Part shown: positions 1 through 10,968 of the stretch, piece after piece
How positions within the stretch are numbered: the first letter of the stretch is position 1
Layout of the letters: every line of letters begins with the position of its first letter
The notes under the pieces: generated by a model
The model's database searches: none
What the model was told of the DNA's origin: nothing
What the model saw: the letters and a program-made list of their open reading frames with translations, nothing else
Translations under genes and position numbers: made by a program
Source of the DNA: Perkinsus olseni
Taxonomy: Eukaryota; Perkinsozoa; Perkinsida
Direction of reading: 5' to 3'
NCBI GenBank assembly: GCA_013115125.1
Contig: JABANN010000427.1
Span: 1 to 30,042, forward strand
Length of the DNA stretch: 30,042 nucleotides

Positions 1-116
1 GCTCAATAATATTAATTACAGATTCCTCTAAGAATCCACTAGAGTGGGGTTTGGTTATCAATGACTCACGATAGCTTTATCATCTTTAGGCCAGTCCACC
101 TGACCAGGGCCGGCAG

Positions 117-1403
117 GACTCCTTCGTGCTGGCGAAAGAACAAGTGAACATCAACAGGACTCTGACTAATCCCAAGGCTACGGTTTCGGATCTGATCAAA
201 GTGGCCAAGACGAACCGTAGGAAGGCCCGTCGGCTGCGGATGCTCGTTCAGGGCGCTTGCTCAGGTCTGATGTTCAATACCGTCAACTGGGCGACCCTGT
301 TCCATCGCTTAGCCAGATTCCACGCTAAAGAAGCAGCTACCAACCATCGAGCGGAAATACAAACCCTCCTACATCAGTGTAAGCTCACCGGCGTCTTTGT
401 TCCATCATCGTCCAGTAGTGAGATACTACTGTTGCCTGCAGGTCGTCTCGAGGAAGACTGCAGCTGTCAGCACCTCGCCAACCTGTCCTGGGCGATGGCT
501 AAACTCCGCATTGTGGAGATGCCTTTACTCCGCACTGTATGTCTAGGAGACTCTCAGTCATCTGGAGACCTCCGGAATTCGCTAGTTTCAAGTTACACGC
601 CAATCTGCGCTTAGGTGGTGGAGAAGTCCCTCGCCATGTCCCAGCTGATGAATCCACCTGATGTGACGAACCTTTGCTGGTCGTTGGCAAAGTCCCGGTC
701 ATTTTTGGACCAGCCATGGCAGTCTCATGAACTGGAAGAAATCGTCAATGACATGTGAGTGACCGCTTCTTCGCATTCTGCCGCTAAATACTGTCGGGAA
801 CTCACGGTTGGCAGGTTCTCTTATGTGGTTGGGAGGATAAGGCTGAGCGGCGAATCGTTCCTGAAAGGCTTCAAGCCAGTTGAGCTATCCTCGGTGATGT
901 GGGCCATCGCCGCTATAAGGGATATGTCTGCGTAGGTTTCAACCGTGCCCTTGCTCTCTTCTATGTTCTTTTGATTAGCTCGGTTATGGAGGGCTTCTCG
1001 GAGGTCTGTGACATAACGGCCGGCTTCTGTGTAGCGCACTTGCCGGTTGAGACGTTTCCGCCGGCATCATTGGCGTCGCTCGCCTGGGCTCTGTCTCAAG
1101 GCAGGGACGAGACCATCAAAAACAAGAGTGAGTTTCTCTGTTACGCCGGCGAAACGAAATTGAAATGGGAGCGGTGATATCTTCGAAATCGCGTCACCGC
1201 CAGGATGGAAGGATGAAACTTTCATCGTGAAAGCCGACCAGCGAACGCAAATCGTTCAACTGCGTCGCTATGAGCATTATTGGGCTTCAACTAGTGGGCA
1301 GGCTGGTTGTGGCGCACCGAATTGGGGCTCCCAAGCTTTGGTCCTTGAGAATAGTCGTGTTCGTCCTCAATGCTGCTCAATGTGCGGTTGCCATCACTCC
1401 TGA
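117..1403 (+). CDS. OPR/HPR-like helical-repeat protein, 5' end outside window
   Basis: Exons read as 117-536, 615-754, 815-931, 979-1127 and 1204-1403, with GT-AG introns of 78, 60, 47 and 76 bases and matching phases. The protein carries four similar helical units about 45-65 residues apart, each with a core like LANLSWAMAKL, VTNLCWSLAKS, LSSVMWAIAAI or LASLAWALSQG, plus an earlier unit WATLFHRLARF. This W-A-x-A pattern is typical of the OPR/HPR/RAP families, which bind RNA in mitochondria or plastids; that role is inferred from the family. The first visible exon opens after an AG at 115-116 without a start codon, so upstream exons lie outside the window. The last 65 residues are less convincing and the TGA at 1401-1403 may not be the true end. 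No RAP domain was found. The gene could be continuous with the similar gene at 2578-4593. Confidence 0.6.
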
Positions 1404-1522
1404 GGCGGTGGTTGGCTGTCAAGGAACTCTGTTAAGCAAGTTCCCCACCGACATTCCCGTGTCTATGTGTCTATGCCACGAACTACGACGATACGCCAGG
1501 AGGGGGCGCTTTGCGAGCCCGC

Positions 1523-1741
1523 GGAGGCTGATGGGTCATGGTTCCAGNNNNNNNNNNNNNNNNNNNNNNNNNNNNNNNNNNNNNNNNNNNNNNNNNNNNN
1601 NNNNNNNNNNNNNNNNNNNNNNNNNNNNNNNNNNNNNNNNNNNNNCGGAAGCTGGGGTCATGGTTCCAGGAAGCTGGGGTCATGGTTCCAGGAAGCTGGG
1701 GTCATGGTTCCAGGAAGCTGGGGTCATGGTTCCAGGAAGCT
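1523..1741. repeat. 22-base tandem repeat array with an assembly gap
   Basis: Four exact copies of a 22-base unit (ggaagctggggtcatggttc plus ca) lie at 1647-1734, followed by a 7-base partial copy. A slightly diverged copy sits at 1523-1546, just before the gap, so the array runs through the 98 unknown bases at 1548-1645 and its true copy number is unknown. The unit is not a multiple of three, so the long open frames across it carry no coding meaning. It lies between two helical-repeat gene blocks. Confidence 0.9.
1548..1645. other. Assembly gap (98 N)
   Basis: A run of N inside the 22-base repeat array. The assembler probably could not resolve the repeat count, so the real length may differ from 98. 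Confidence 0.98.
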
Positions 1742-2577
1742 CCTGAGCGAGGGGAGAAAGTTAGGTTTACCCTGTCTTGCATCTGCCTCCCTTTTCCGGG
1801 AGAAGCTTTTCCGTCACGAGAGGGGCCATTGTGGTCGACATGCTGAACCGCGAGACGCACCAGCCGAGTTGGCCGGGCTGAGGCAACCACGACAAAAACT
1901 TGGAAGGAGGGCCTGCATAGATTGGAAGAATATGAAGGCGGAAAACAGCTGATGTAGTTAAGGTCACTCCGGATAAAGAGCTTGCCTCAGCCCGAGCAGT
2001 GATGGGGTTCCAGCGTGGCGAGCGTACTATCAGCGAGCCACTTGCGGGGACCGGTCACCCAGCAGATAGTCAGTCCGAGTAGACCGTCGAAGGTGAGCCG
2101 CTCTGGTACGCCATGTCGACGATGAAGCGTGACGACTCTCTGTATAGTATACAGAGAGAATAGCATAACTCTCTAGTCTATATCAACTTTCCGGAGAAGA
2201 TTGGGCCCTTCTAGGGGGACGAGTCAAACATCAACTTCTTCTTCAGCAGGAACATCGGGCGCGCTGTGATTGGGGAGCGTGAGCCATCAACGCTTACCCT
2301 ACAGCAATGGCCCGAACATCCACATGGTCGGAGCAATGAGTGACGCACGTGGGAATCGTTTCGCCAGTACATAGTATTATCCAAGATCTTTCTCCCGAGT
2401 TTTCTGTGAGAACTTAGTCCCGTAAACCCGACGGTTGGTTGCCGAAGGCAACTCGCGCCTTGTTCTATCAAAGCGCCGCCAAAACAATCCAATTCTGATA
2501 TTCTCACTGGACGACTAAATTTTTCAGAGTGATGTACCGCTATTGATCCGGGTTGCAGCGTTCTTTCTTTCAACAGT
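1742..2577. other. No gene supported; contains a 23-base palindrome
   Basis: No frame in this stretch gives recognisable protein or a convincing exon chain. It holds a perfect palindrome at 2136-2158 (ctctctgtata, one central g, tatacagagag). It may be intergenic, or intron and poorly conserved exon sequence linking the blocks at 117-1403 and 2578-4593. The open minus-strand frames seen here look like chance. Confidence 0.5.
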
Positions 2578-4593
2578 TCGATTCTCTCTAGAAGAAAGTT
2601 TTCCGTCAGCGTCTAGCTTCCCGTTAGTCCAGTCTGACGAACACGACTCGGCATTCTCTTCTGCAGCTTTAGGAAACTGGCGGTATCTTTTCTCAGGCTC
2701 GAGAAGGACACCCGGGGCTCTATCGGTTCTCATGAGGCGCTCCAGCGAGTACCTCTGCAGTCGTGGCCGTCTCTTATTCAAACTCAAGGCGAAGGATCTG
2801 TCTGAGTTGCTATGGGCCATAGTTGGATCTGGGGTGGTGCATGAGGAATTCCTAGATAAGGCAAGTGTGCAAGATTCCGGGCGCCCAGCACCTCGGGATG
2901 CTTCAGGCCTATCATAGTATTGAACTCGTCTTACGTACAAGCCAGAAACCCTTCGATGCCTCCGCCGTCCCCGGCCTGTTCCGAGCAAGTAGGGCTGTCG
3001 TCCCCGCAAAGATCTGCTGCTTCCAGCGCGTCCGCTCTGTTCAGGTGCCTGGGCGGCGCAATTGGCCTCCACTGAAGGCAGCACCAAATCTTCAGGCGCA
3101 GCTGCTGGACGGCCCAGCGAGCCGAACTCCTGCAGCTCTATTTCGACCGCCACGAGCACTGAGTCGGGCTCGTGGTGTCCGATGTCCCGCCAGCTCTTCG
3201 AGAAGCTCCTGGACGTTGTTTGTGATGCGGGCGTCGAGTGCTGCCTAGGAGGAGAGAAAAGTACATAGGAGCTCTGTTGTCTTCCAGCGAACTGCATCAG
3301 GCCTTTTCAGACCATCTCCCAGAGTCATTGGTTATGCTCCTGAATCACTTCAATGTCGCCAATGAATCGGCCGCAGACGGTCGAGAATGCTTCGACAAGT
3401 GCGCGCGACTAGCTCAGCTCCTCGATGAGGATTTCCTGGCGCGTGAAGGTGACTTGGTTCGTCGCAATGATATATCTGGAAACTCTTCAATAGGTACGGG
3501 CTGGAGTCCGCATGGAGCACTCGAGCTGGTGGAGCTGACGGCTCTCACGCGGCTGGATTCTCGGCGAATCATAGCAGCCTTCAGTAGGGCCTGCGGTACT
3601 CCCTCGTCCCTTAAGGCAACAACACCCAATAGATACCAATGCGAGTGGCTTATTGAAAAGTCACGGCGGAGAGGTTGAAGATTGCGTAGAGCTGCTGTAT
3701 GTTGCCGACTCCTCTGGATATGAACTCAAGTGGCAGTCAATTGAAGCCACCATCGTGGCGCTTGAGGCAGGGGCGAGCAGTAGGTCCATTGAACGCCCCG
3801 ATAGGTCCATGATGGTCTCTGCTGTCAGTTACCCGCCGGAGTCTGGCTCGCTTGGCCTTCCTCGCTACTTACTCCGCCATTAATACATACAGACTCCTCC
3901 CGCCGGGACTACTGGAGTTGCTATGCCCTCCACTGGATCACGCTGACAGCAGCATTAGGAAGGACATCGATGACGATGGAGACGATGCCTCCTTGTCCAG
4001 GCTAGTTTGTGTAGGCCGTCAGGGGGGGGGTGGCGCTCGTGCCTGCGGTTGCCGCCTGTGAACTCGGGTTGATGCTATCTTCACTAACTACGTTTCAATA
4101 GACCTTCGAAAAGCCTCCCATCCTCCTTGCGTAATTCATGTACGCAATGCAACCGTCTTCGCCCAGGCACTGTCAAGAAGTGATTCCACGCGGGGCGACG
4201 AGGTCTTGGCTGAGCGACTGTGCGAGTTGGTAGAGGACAAGGACGAGAGACGATGGTCTGGTCTCCACACCGTGGCTGTGGTCCAGGGCTTGGACAGGTG
4301 CCTGGTGCCCCCCGCTGTGAATTGCAGATGGCCAACTTGTCTCAGGATGTCGCCCCGAATGCTGCCGTCTTTTGTATCTGCCAATCTTGTGTCCATTTCC
4401 CAGCGTCTCGAGGAGCTCTCGAAGAGCATCAGCCCAGCAGAGAAGGTCCGCCCTTATCGCACTCAGGTCTCCTGAAGGCGAGCTTGGTCAGGTCTTGGCG
4501 GAGATGACGCTGGAGATCGTAATTAGAGTTGTCGGCAGCGACAGGCCCTCTTTCCTGGATCAACCTCGGAGCCTCCGTCCGCTGATGTTTTGA
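2578..4593 (+). CDS. Second OPR/HPR-like helical-repeat protein, start unresolved
   Basis: The first clear exon contains a unit of the same type as the upstream gene (AKDLSELLWAIVGSG). Junctions I can support by phase are introns 2861-2906 (46 bases, GC-AG ends), 3449-3493 (45), 3596-3632 (37), 3841-3892 (52), 4009-4101 (93, with a poly-G run) and 4298-4345 (48). The spliced product includes stretches such as ALELVELTALTRLDSRRI, DCVELLYVADSSGYELKW and NLVSISQRLEELSKSIS, which read as amphipathic helices. The part between about 2990 and 3240 and the last junction near 4450 are unresolved, and no initiator ATG was found, so this could be the 3' half of the gene at 117-1403. A role in organellar RNA binding is inferred only from the repeat pattern. 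The proposed end is the TGA at 4591-4593. Confidence 0.55.
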
Positions 4594-5173
4594 ATATATA
4601 AAGTATGACAGTTTCCGCCCCTCCCCCCTCCGGAACCCTCCTCGCAGTGACGATGAGGAAGTACATCAATATTGTAACACAGCTGCCCGGACAGATCACC
4701 ACCGTCATCTTTCCCCTCAGGCGTGTCTAGGAATCGCTTCGTCTCTGCTGCCCTATGCCCTGATTGTCTGCAATACTATTTGACCGATTCGTAATGGTGA
4801 CGCTGGTGCCTAGTGTCAGCATCGCCTCTGGCCTCTTCCGCAGGTACGTACCACACCCTTGCCAACGCAAGTATTCTATTCTGTTCTGCCGCCGCCGCCG
4901 CCTCCGTTGCCTGACCACCCGAAGAAGAGGCAGAGTCACCATTTTGGCTTTGTGTCCGCCATTGTGGTTGAGGACAGTTGCGGACGGCAATAGACGGCTG
5001 CATCCTTACAAGAGTATGAAGTTAAGATGTTTCTCTTGAGCGCGTCGTGCGTCGAGGTTGGAGTCAATCACGGGTGATGTTGGCAGAGCCAATACATCGG
5101 CTATCGGGCTCGGACGGGATCGGCGATAGTGAGCCAACAGCAGTCCATTGCGAGGAGCTTCCCTAGTAACAAC
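4594..5173. other. Intergenic or 5' leader region
   Basis: No coding exon is supported. The stretch begins with an AT-rich atatataaag directly after the upstream stop and contains a short CCG-type triplet run near 4889-4905. It ends with a pyrimidine-AG site just before the next ATG. Confidence 0.45.
5155..5166 (+). other. Candidate spliced-leader acceptor of the coiled-coil gene
   Basis: gagcttccctag is followed by only seven bases before the ATG at 5174. A pyrimidine-AG site this close to a start fits trans-splicing of a spliced leader as known in dinoflagellates and perkinsids. It is a pattern match only. Confidence 0.35.
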
Positions 5174-7610
5174 ATGACAGCTGTGACGTCGAGCTCGAAC
5201 GACGTCGTCAAGAAGAATGGAACGCAGAGCGACTCCAGCCAGCTGAGCGAATCTTCGCCCATCATGGTAGACATCCCGTTCGGACTTTCTGGGTGGGGGC
5301 TGCGGATATCGATTGGAATTTACGTGACGTTGGAGGGCACGTCCTGCAGTGCCTGGTGTCGAGTTGGCACTGCCACGCTGGCCGCGACAACAGCAGTGAA
5401 CGCATGAGCTTCATGCCCTTCTCAGAGTCCTGGGAGCGGCTCAGAAACCTCACAAGTCACGTCTGAAAATAGTGAAAATGGGCGAGTCGGCGATGATCTT
5501 GAAGGAGGAAAGGCGATAGTTGCAGATCTTGTACGATTCACGAGCCTTCAGAGGGATAACAGCCCGACCTCTGTAGGTATCATGGCTGTCCATACTGAAG
5601 GAAGATACTTCGAGGCAATTGAAAGAAATCCATGCTAAGCTCATTATGTTACAGGACCACGTCCTCGAGGTGACACTAAAGACGAGGGTTCTTTGGAGCT
5701 CTCCCGAACGTTGTAGTTGCGCAGTTCGAATGACGACTGTCATGAGAAAATTACTCGCCTGGAAGACGACCACGGCGAGGTCCTTCGAAGCCTCGGAGCT
5801 GCCGATTCCAAGACCGCTGCAGTAGGGAGGGTCGGAGTCGCCGCAACTCGAGCTGGCATCTCTGTTTAGATAGATGCTCGGTTGGCTCGCCTCGAGTCTG
5901 CAGTGGCGGAGCTGGCTCATCCGGGAGACGAAAATGAGCTTCGTGAAGAGTGGCTACTCACACTGGCTGAGGAGAAGATGAGTCGGTAGTAGGAAGAAGC
6001 TGCCGCTGTGCTGCGGACGCCGTCGCTGAGCAGACGCCTCGATGATCTCGCCCTCCCGCAACAACTGGGGCAGATCAGGGACAGACAAAAGGCGGCGGAA
6101 GAGTCTATCAGGAAATCGAGGGAAGCCTCTGACTTGTACGCGGAGGCCTCACTACAATCAGGGTACGGCTTGAGGGAGCAGATTCTCGGAGACAATGAGG
6201 GCATCGGTGAAGCAGTGTAACAAGGCGACTGCTGGCGTGCAGCGGGAGCTCACTGGACTGAAGAGGCTCGTCGAGGAGACGGTAATGCTCGAAAGATTGT
6301 TAATCACAATAGAAGCATCGCAGCTTCTCATACCGCGTCCGAATACTTCACGTTGTTACCACCCCCTGTGATTTGTCCCGGCAGGCCCTACCCTCGACTG
6401 GAGAGGAAGGCCAGCTGACTCGCTCCCTTTCGAGTAGTGTATGCTCCTCTGAGGACGTGCAACGGACGGCGTAGGGCGAGCGCGTCTTACGTTACTGACG
6501 ATGGTTTCAGGAGGAGTCTGCTAGGCTCACCGGGCTTCACGAGGCTCATCGACAACGCTACGGCTAAGCATGTGAAGTCCATTATGGAGCGGTGCAGACT
6601 GGAGGACGAGATGTCGGCAACCGAAATCAAGCGGGCCGTGAAGGTGACTGCGGCCCCCTTCTTGGTCTCTGAGGCGGACCGCCCGGTCTGGAAGGTTATC
6701 GACCATAAAGTAGCCGTAGTGAGCAGGAAAGTGGACCAGAGCTGCAGGGCGGCGGACACACTACAGGCCAGCGTGCATGACGAACAGGCTTTGATGATGT
6801 TGAAGATGTAGCCGTGATTTATGCGGCCCCTCGCAGTCCTCTTCCGTAGGCGTGAGGTTATTGAAGCTTCTAGCAAGCCGACGAGCATCGCACGGGAAGT
6901 TGAGAATAGAGTTCAAACTAGTATGCGGAAGGTGCACGAGGTTTGTCTATTCCCGGAGCACGCGGCCCTGGCCTGGCTACGCTCTATGTAGGAGATGGCG
7001 GCCATTCGGGCGAAGGTCTGTCAGCTTCAGCAGGACCTCAATGCTGTCCGAGATAGTTCTGTGGATGTCGAGAGTAAAGCGGTTCTGACCCAACGCTTGA
7101 AGACGCTCGAAGAAACTATTGTCTCTTTGCAAAGGTCTGCCGCCGTCCAGGACCGGTACCTCGTGGATGTAGGCAGCCCGTCCTCGACATGCTCGACGCT
7201 GATTCCTCGTCTCATCAGACGCCCCAATCGGTGCCTTCGATCACTCCCCTATGCCCAGACGGACAACTGAGCTGTCCTGTCACTGCAAGGCTCACGACTG
7301 CTGCTGAGGAGGGGCGAAGGGGTGGTGAGTACTCATGGCGTCTATGGAGATCTCTCTAGTTCCTCCGCGCCATTCGGACGGTAAATGGCGGCTGCGTACT
7401 CGGCCCCCTCTGCCAGATAGCGGACCTTCATCATCCCCACGGAGGACAGAGGGTGCGGGAGTCCGACCTCTTCACACGACCTCCGGGCCTGCACCAACAG
7501 TGGCCGATTGGGCTGCCAATTGGACGACCAGTGCATCTGGAAATTGCCAAGGCAGGATACCACAACTCTTCCTGAAACAGTCGGAGGGGAATCCATCCAG
7601 CAGCGCATGA
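5174..7610 (+). CDS. Coiled-coil protein with a proline-rich tail
   Basis: Unrecognised protein dominated by charged heptad-like helix, for example EKITRLEDDHGEVLRSLGA, IDARLARLESAVAELAH, ELTGLKRLVEET and KVCQLQQDLNAV, then a Pro/Ser/Thr-rich tail ending PSSSA. The start ATG at 5174 follows a Ser/Asn-rich N terminus. Introns with consistent phase are 5670-5716 (47), 5822-5869 (48), 5986-6030 or 6033 (45 or 48), 6136-6181 (46), 6457-6510 (54), 6808-6849 (42), 6941-6991 (51), 7169-7218 (50) and 7325-7359 (35). Removing them deletes every in-frame stop I met there, so the gene reads as intact and not decayed. Junctions in 5267-5620, 6282-6400 and 6511-6640 are unresolved. Coiled coils of this kind occur in cytoskeletal, centrosomal and Golgi proteins; no specific function can be assigned. 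Confidence 0.6.
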
Positions 7611-8269
7611 AGAACACGCTATCTGCTATGTAGCGTTGCCGTTTTGAATGATGGCCTTGTGTTTTTCTCATGAAGTTAGTAAGGACGGACAAGTCATTCA
7701 AAAGGGTCGTTCAAAGGAGATCTCTGTCACTGCCTTAGGAAAAAAGACCGCATCAGCTCTCCCACCTCAGGGGCATTTCACTTAGGAATTACTACCATCC
7801 CGATTGAGTGGAACCCACCAACCCATACTGGTGAAACACTGAGAAGAGGGGTATGACCGCCATGCTACGCCGGTGTCGAATGCAAATCGCCATCTTCCCT
7901 CGCACTAGAGGTGGCTGTCCCTGAGTACACCCTAGGGCCACTGATCACCCTCTAATCAACCTGAACTGATGATGAACTGATGATAACACAACATAGTGAA
8001 CTCGAAACGAAATGGGTCTTTTGCAACTGTCACCCCGCAATCAGCAGCTACACTCATACGGCACACTAAACACTATTTTGGAGGAGGAGATTTACCATCA
8101 ACAACTTCCTCCTGAATGTACTGCAGGATGCAGAGTGACTTCATATGATGAACATTTATCGCTTTAAAAGTCGCCTCGCTCCTCTCGAACTCACAATCCC
8201 CCTCAGCAGCCTTTTGCTGTATACCGGACTGTGACCTCGAAGAACCAGAGCATAGATCGATAAATATTT
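7611..8269. other. Convergent intergenic region
   Basis: The 659 bases lie between the 3' ends of the coiled-coil gene (+) and the PDI gene (-). I see no gene, RNA or repeat. It must hold both 3' untranslated regions, but no clear polyadenylation signal stands out. Confidence 0.6.
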
Positions 8270-9837
8270 TTAAAGCTCCTCGCCCTTCTCGGTCTCGGTC
8301 TCCTCCTCCTGCTTGGCAGCCTTATGGGCAGCAAGACGCTCCTTGAGTGCCTCAGGATCGGAGTGATGCTCCTTGATCCACTCCCAAATACCCTTGGCGT
8401 TACGAGGACCGTCGTACTTAACGGGCTCCGACTCGCCAGCCTTCACGTAGTAGAGAGTCGGGAAGCCCTCCCAAGAGATGCTCTCAACAGGAGAATCATT
8501 AGCGGTGCCATCCATCTTAGCGAGCATGAGCATATCCTCAACACCCTCCTCAGCGACCTCCTTAGCAACCCTCTCGTACTCGGGAGCAAGCTTCTTGCAG
8601 TGACCGCACCAGGGAGCGTAGATCTCGAAAAGAACATCCTTGTCAGCAGGGAAGACATCTTCCTTGAGGGTCGAGCCAACGACGACGTGGACGGGCTCAT
8701 CCTGAGAACTGGGGACAGGCTCAGACTTAAGAGTGGGCTCAACGGAGCCGTCGAGAACACCGTTAAGGAACTCAGCGATCTTAGGGGCAGTCATCTCACC
8801 AGTGTAAAGATACTTCATCTTGTCACCAGCCTTCTTGTTGACGGCGAGAGTAGGGAGCTCAGTGACGCCGAACATACCCTCAATGGCACGCTTGAACTGG
8901 ACAGTATCGATGTAAGTGAAGGCGAACTTGTCCTTGAACTCCTTGGCAAGCTCATTCATGACCGGACGGTACTCATCAGCGGCCCTCTCGAGATCATCGC
9001 TGGACTCCTGCTCGAAGCAGCCCCAGACAAGACCCTTACCGGAGGACATGTATTTACCGTACGACTCGCCATCGAGGACGCCAAACAAGGGAAGCTCATT
9101 GTCATCGAGGCACTTCTTGAGACCGTCGAAAGTGAGGTCATCGCACACAACAGGCTCCTCACCCTTATGCTGGACGGTAACGGTAGGCTTCTCAGCGTCA
9201 GTGGCAACGTGGTAGAAAGTGAAGTCACTTCTCTTCCTCGAGGCGATCTCCTCGAAGTCGGTCGAAGTCTCGGCACCCTCGTAGACACACAAGGGCTTAG
9301 TGCCTGCTGCCTCCTCAGCCTCCTTACGGCTGCTGGCCTCCTTCACAGCAGGACCGGTCATGTCAGTGCACCAGGTCTTGATCTCGGCCGCAGTACGTCC
9401 ACCGTCGTACTCGGACTTCTCACCGTCCACGAACCAGAACAAAGTGGGGTAGCCTCGGATACCGTACTCCTCAGCCATCTTCTTGTTGGCAGTGGCATCG
9501 ATTTCAGCGAAGGCAAGCTTCTCCTCATCGATCTCCTCAGCGAGCTCATTGGCAGCCTGCTCGAACTCGGGAGCAAGACGCTTGCAGAAGCCGCACCAGG
9601 GAGCGTAGAACTTCACCAAGGCGTATCTGAGAATTGAATACTACAACCCCGCGCAGAAGAAAAGACGAGACTAAGAGAGTAACGAGTTTCAAAAGCCTGC
9701 CGCATCCGCCCTCCTTACTTGTGCTCCTTGACGAAGTCGTTCATGTTGTCATCAGTCAACTGATGGACTTTCGACTCCGAGTCGGCGGCAAAAGCCACAG
9801 CAGCAATTGCTGCGAAAAAGCTGATGAATTTTACCAT
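8270..9837 (-). CDS. Protein disulfide isomerase, two active thioredoxin domains
   Basis: Spliced protein of 491 residues from exons 9837-9719 and 9626-8270, with one 92-base intron (9627-9718) that joins HK to YALVKF. The family forms, breaks and shuffles disulfides in the ER lumen. Exon 1 gives a signal peptide (MVKFISFFAAIAAVAFAA). The first thioredoxin-like domain carries WCGFC (Cys51/Cys54) and the C-terminal one WCGHC (Cys380/Cys383), with two redox-inactive domains between, the standard a-b-b'-a' order and usual length. The C terminus is acidic and ends GEEL instead of KDEL. Codon choice is strongly biased to C/G-ending codons, suggesting high expression, and this also creates a 437-codon antisense open frame. 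A possible trans-splice acceptor (tcttttcag on the minus strand, AG at 9858-9859) precedes the start. Confidence 0.96.
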
Positions 9838-9857
9838 AAAAACAGGAAAAATTTATC

Positions 9858-9867
9858 CTGAAAAGAC
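9858..9867 (-). other. Candidate spliced-leader acceptor of the PDI gene
   Basis: On the minus strand the tract tcttttcag ends 20 bases before the PDI start codon, with an AT-rich short leader after it. It resembles a 3' splice site but no 5' exon is evident, which fits trans-splicing. Pattern match only. Confidence 0.35.
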
Positions 9868-10968
9868 TCAGCGTATGAGCAGAAACTTGACAACACGCTA
9901 TCAGATACAAAACCCAACTCTTCACTTGACAGGCACTACCAATCGTCACTGTCCTTTAGCGCTAGAGCCACCATGACACAAGATGGGCTTAACAGGCGGC
10001 ATTCACCTAGGATGACTCACAACGGGTACAACAGTTGTGTGCCCTCGAAAGGGATAGGGAGGCTAGTGAGGGGAGGCGATGCAGCTCGCTATCACACAAA
10101 AGGGGACACGGCTCTCGTCACTTCCACAAATTCATGGAGAGACCGTTCGCTGTGTCTGCATTCTCACTATCATTGACCTATCAATATCTCAAGCATCGCC
10201 CGCTATCACCGGTGACATACTTCGGTTATATTCGCTCTACTCTCAGCCTCAACGAGTGCACGCGACCGCTCGCAGGTGCTCAGATGCGCCGCTTTTCGCT
10301 CAGCGCTCTGTTCGTTTGCGGCATCCGCCTGTCGCTCCGCGGACTAGTGAACTCAAGACTGCTCAGTGCTCGTTACTGAAAAGGATAGGATACTCAGAAG
10401 TGGTCATCGAAGACGGTATAGGAAGGAACAGATGATCCGCGGCTTGGTCGTTCATTTAAAAAAGAGCCCGGATAGCGGCAAACGCTTCGCCCGTCATCTG
10501 TCTATGCATCGATGGCACGCACACCTGTTACGGCGCAGCGTTGTCACTCGTGGCCAGTGAACCTGCTCGCGATAAGAAACTTTGGCAGAGCGCTATCCTC
10601 CACTGGAGAATCTCTGCAAGGGACGCATGATGGTAAAGAGCATCACAAGAGCACGATCTCTCAACTTCCTTGAGCTATTCATCGACACTTCCTGCGATTC
10701 GGACCTGGACGGCCTCCCCACCGATGAATGACAGAGGGGTAAGGTCCCCCCATCGGTCAGTCAGTCGCACGGAGCTATCGAACATAGCCTTCACTCAGAT
10801 CGACACAAAACCGAATCAAAATAGCAGAAACACATTACGCGGAAAGAAATGATCATGCTGAGATCTTCACGTGCTCATCTTTACGTCCCCTCCTCGCAGT
10901 AACAGCAGCAGCAAGACGTCTCGTTTGCCTGGCACCGACCGCTACACTTCACGTAGGAACTATATCCC
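9868..10968. other. Intergenic region, no gene supported
   Basis: About 1.1 kb between the PDI start and the 3' end of the next minus-strand gene. It has open frames of 60-118 codons on the plus strand, but none has a recognisable domain, a convincing start context or exon-like composition. It presumably holds the PDI promoter. Confidence 0.5.

Noticed and set aside
2524-3297. 257-codon open frame on the minus strand
   Set aside because: It is antisense to the helical-repeat exons, which have phase-consistent introns and the LSELLWAIVG unit. The minus translation is low-complexity Arg/Ser/Pro without a recognisable domain.
5619-7270. Decayed coiled-coil pseudogene, or reassignment of TAG to Gln
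   Set aside because: Repeated in-frame TAG codons in coiled-coil sequence first suggested either idea. Most end or lie inside 35-54 base GT-AG introns with correct phase, so normal splicing explains them.
8324-9637. 437-codon open frame on the plus strand
   Set aside because: It lies exactly antisense to PDI. The PDI gene avoids codons whose complement is a stop (TTA, CTA, TCA), so the antisense stays open. Its Leu/Ser/Val-rich translation has no domain.
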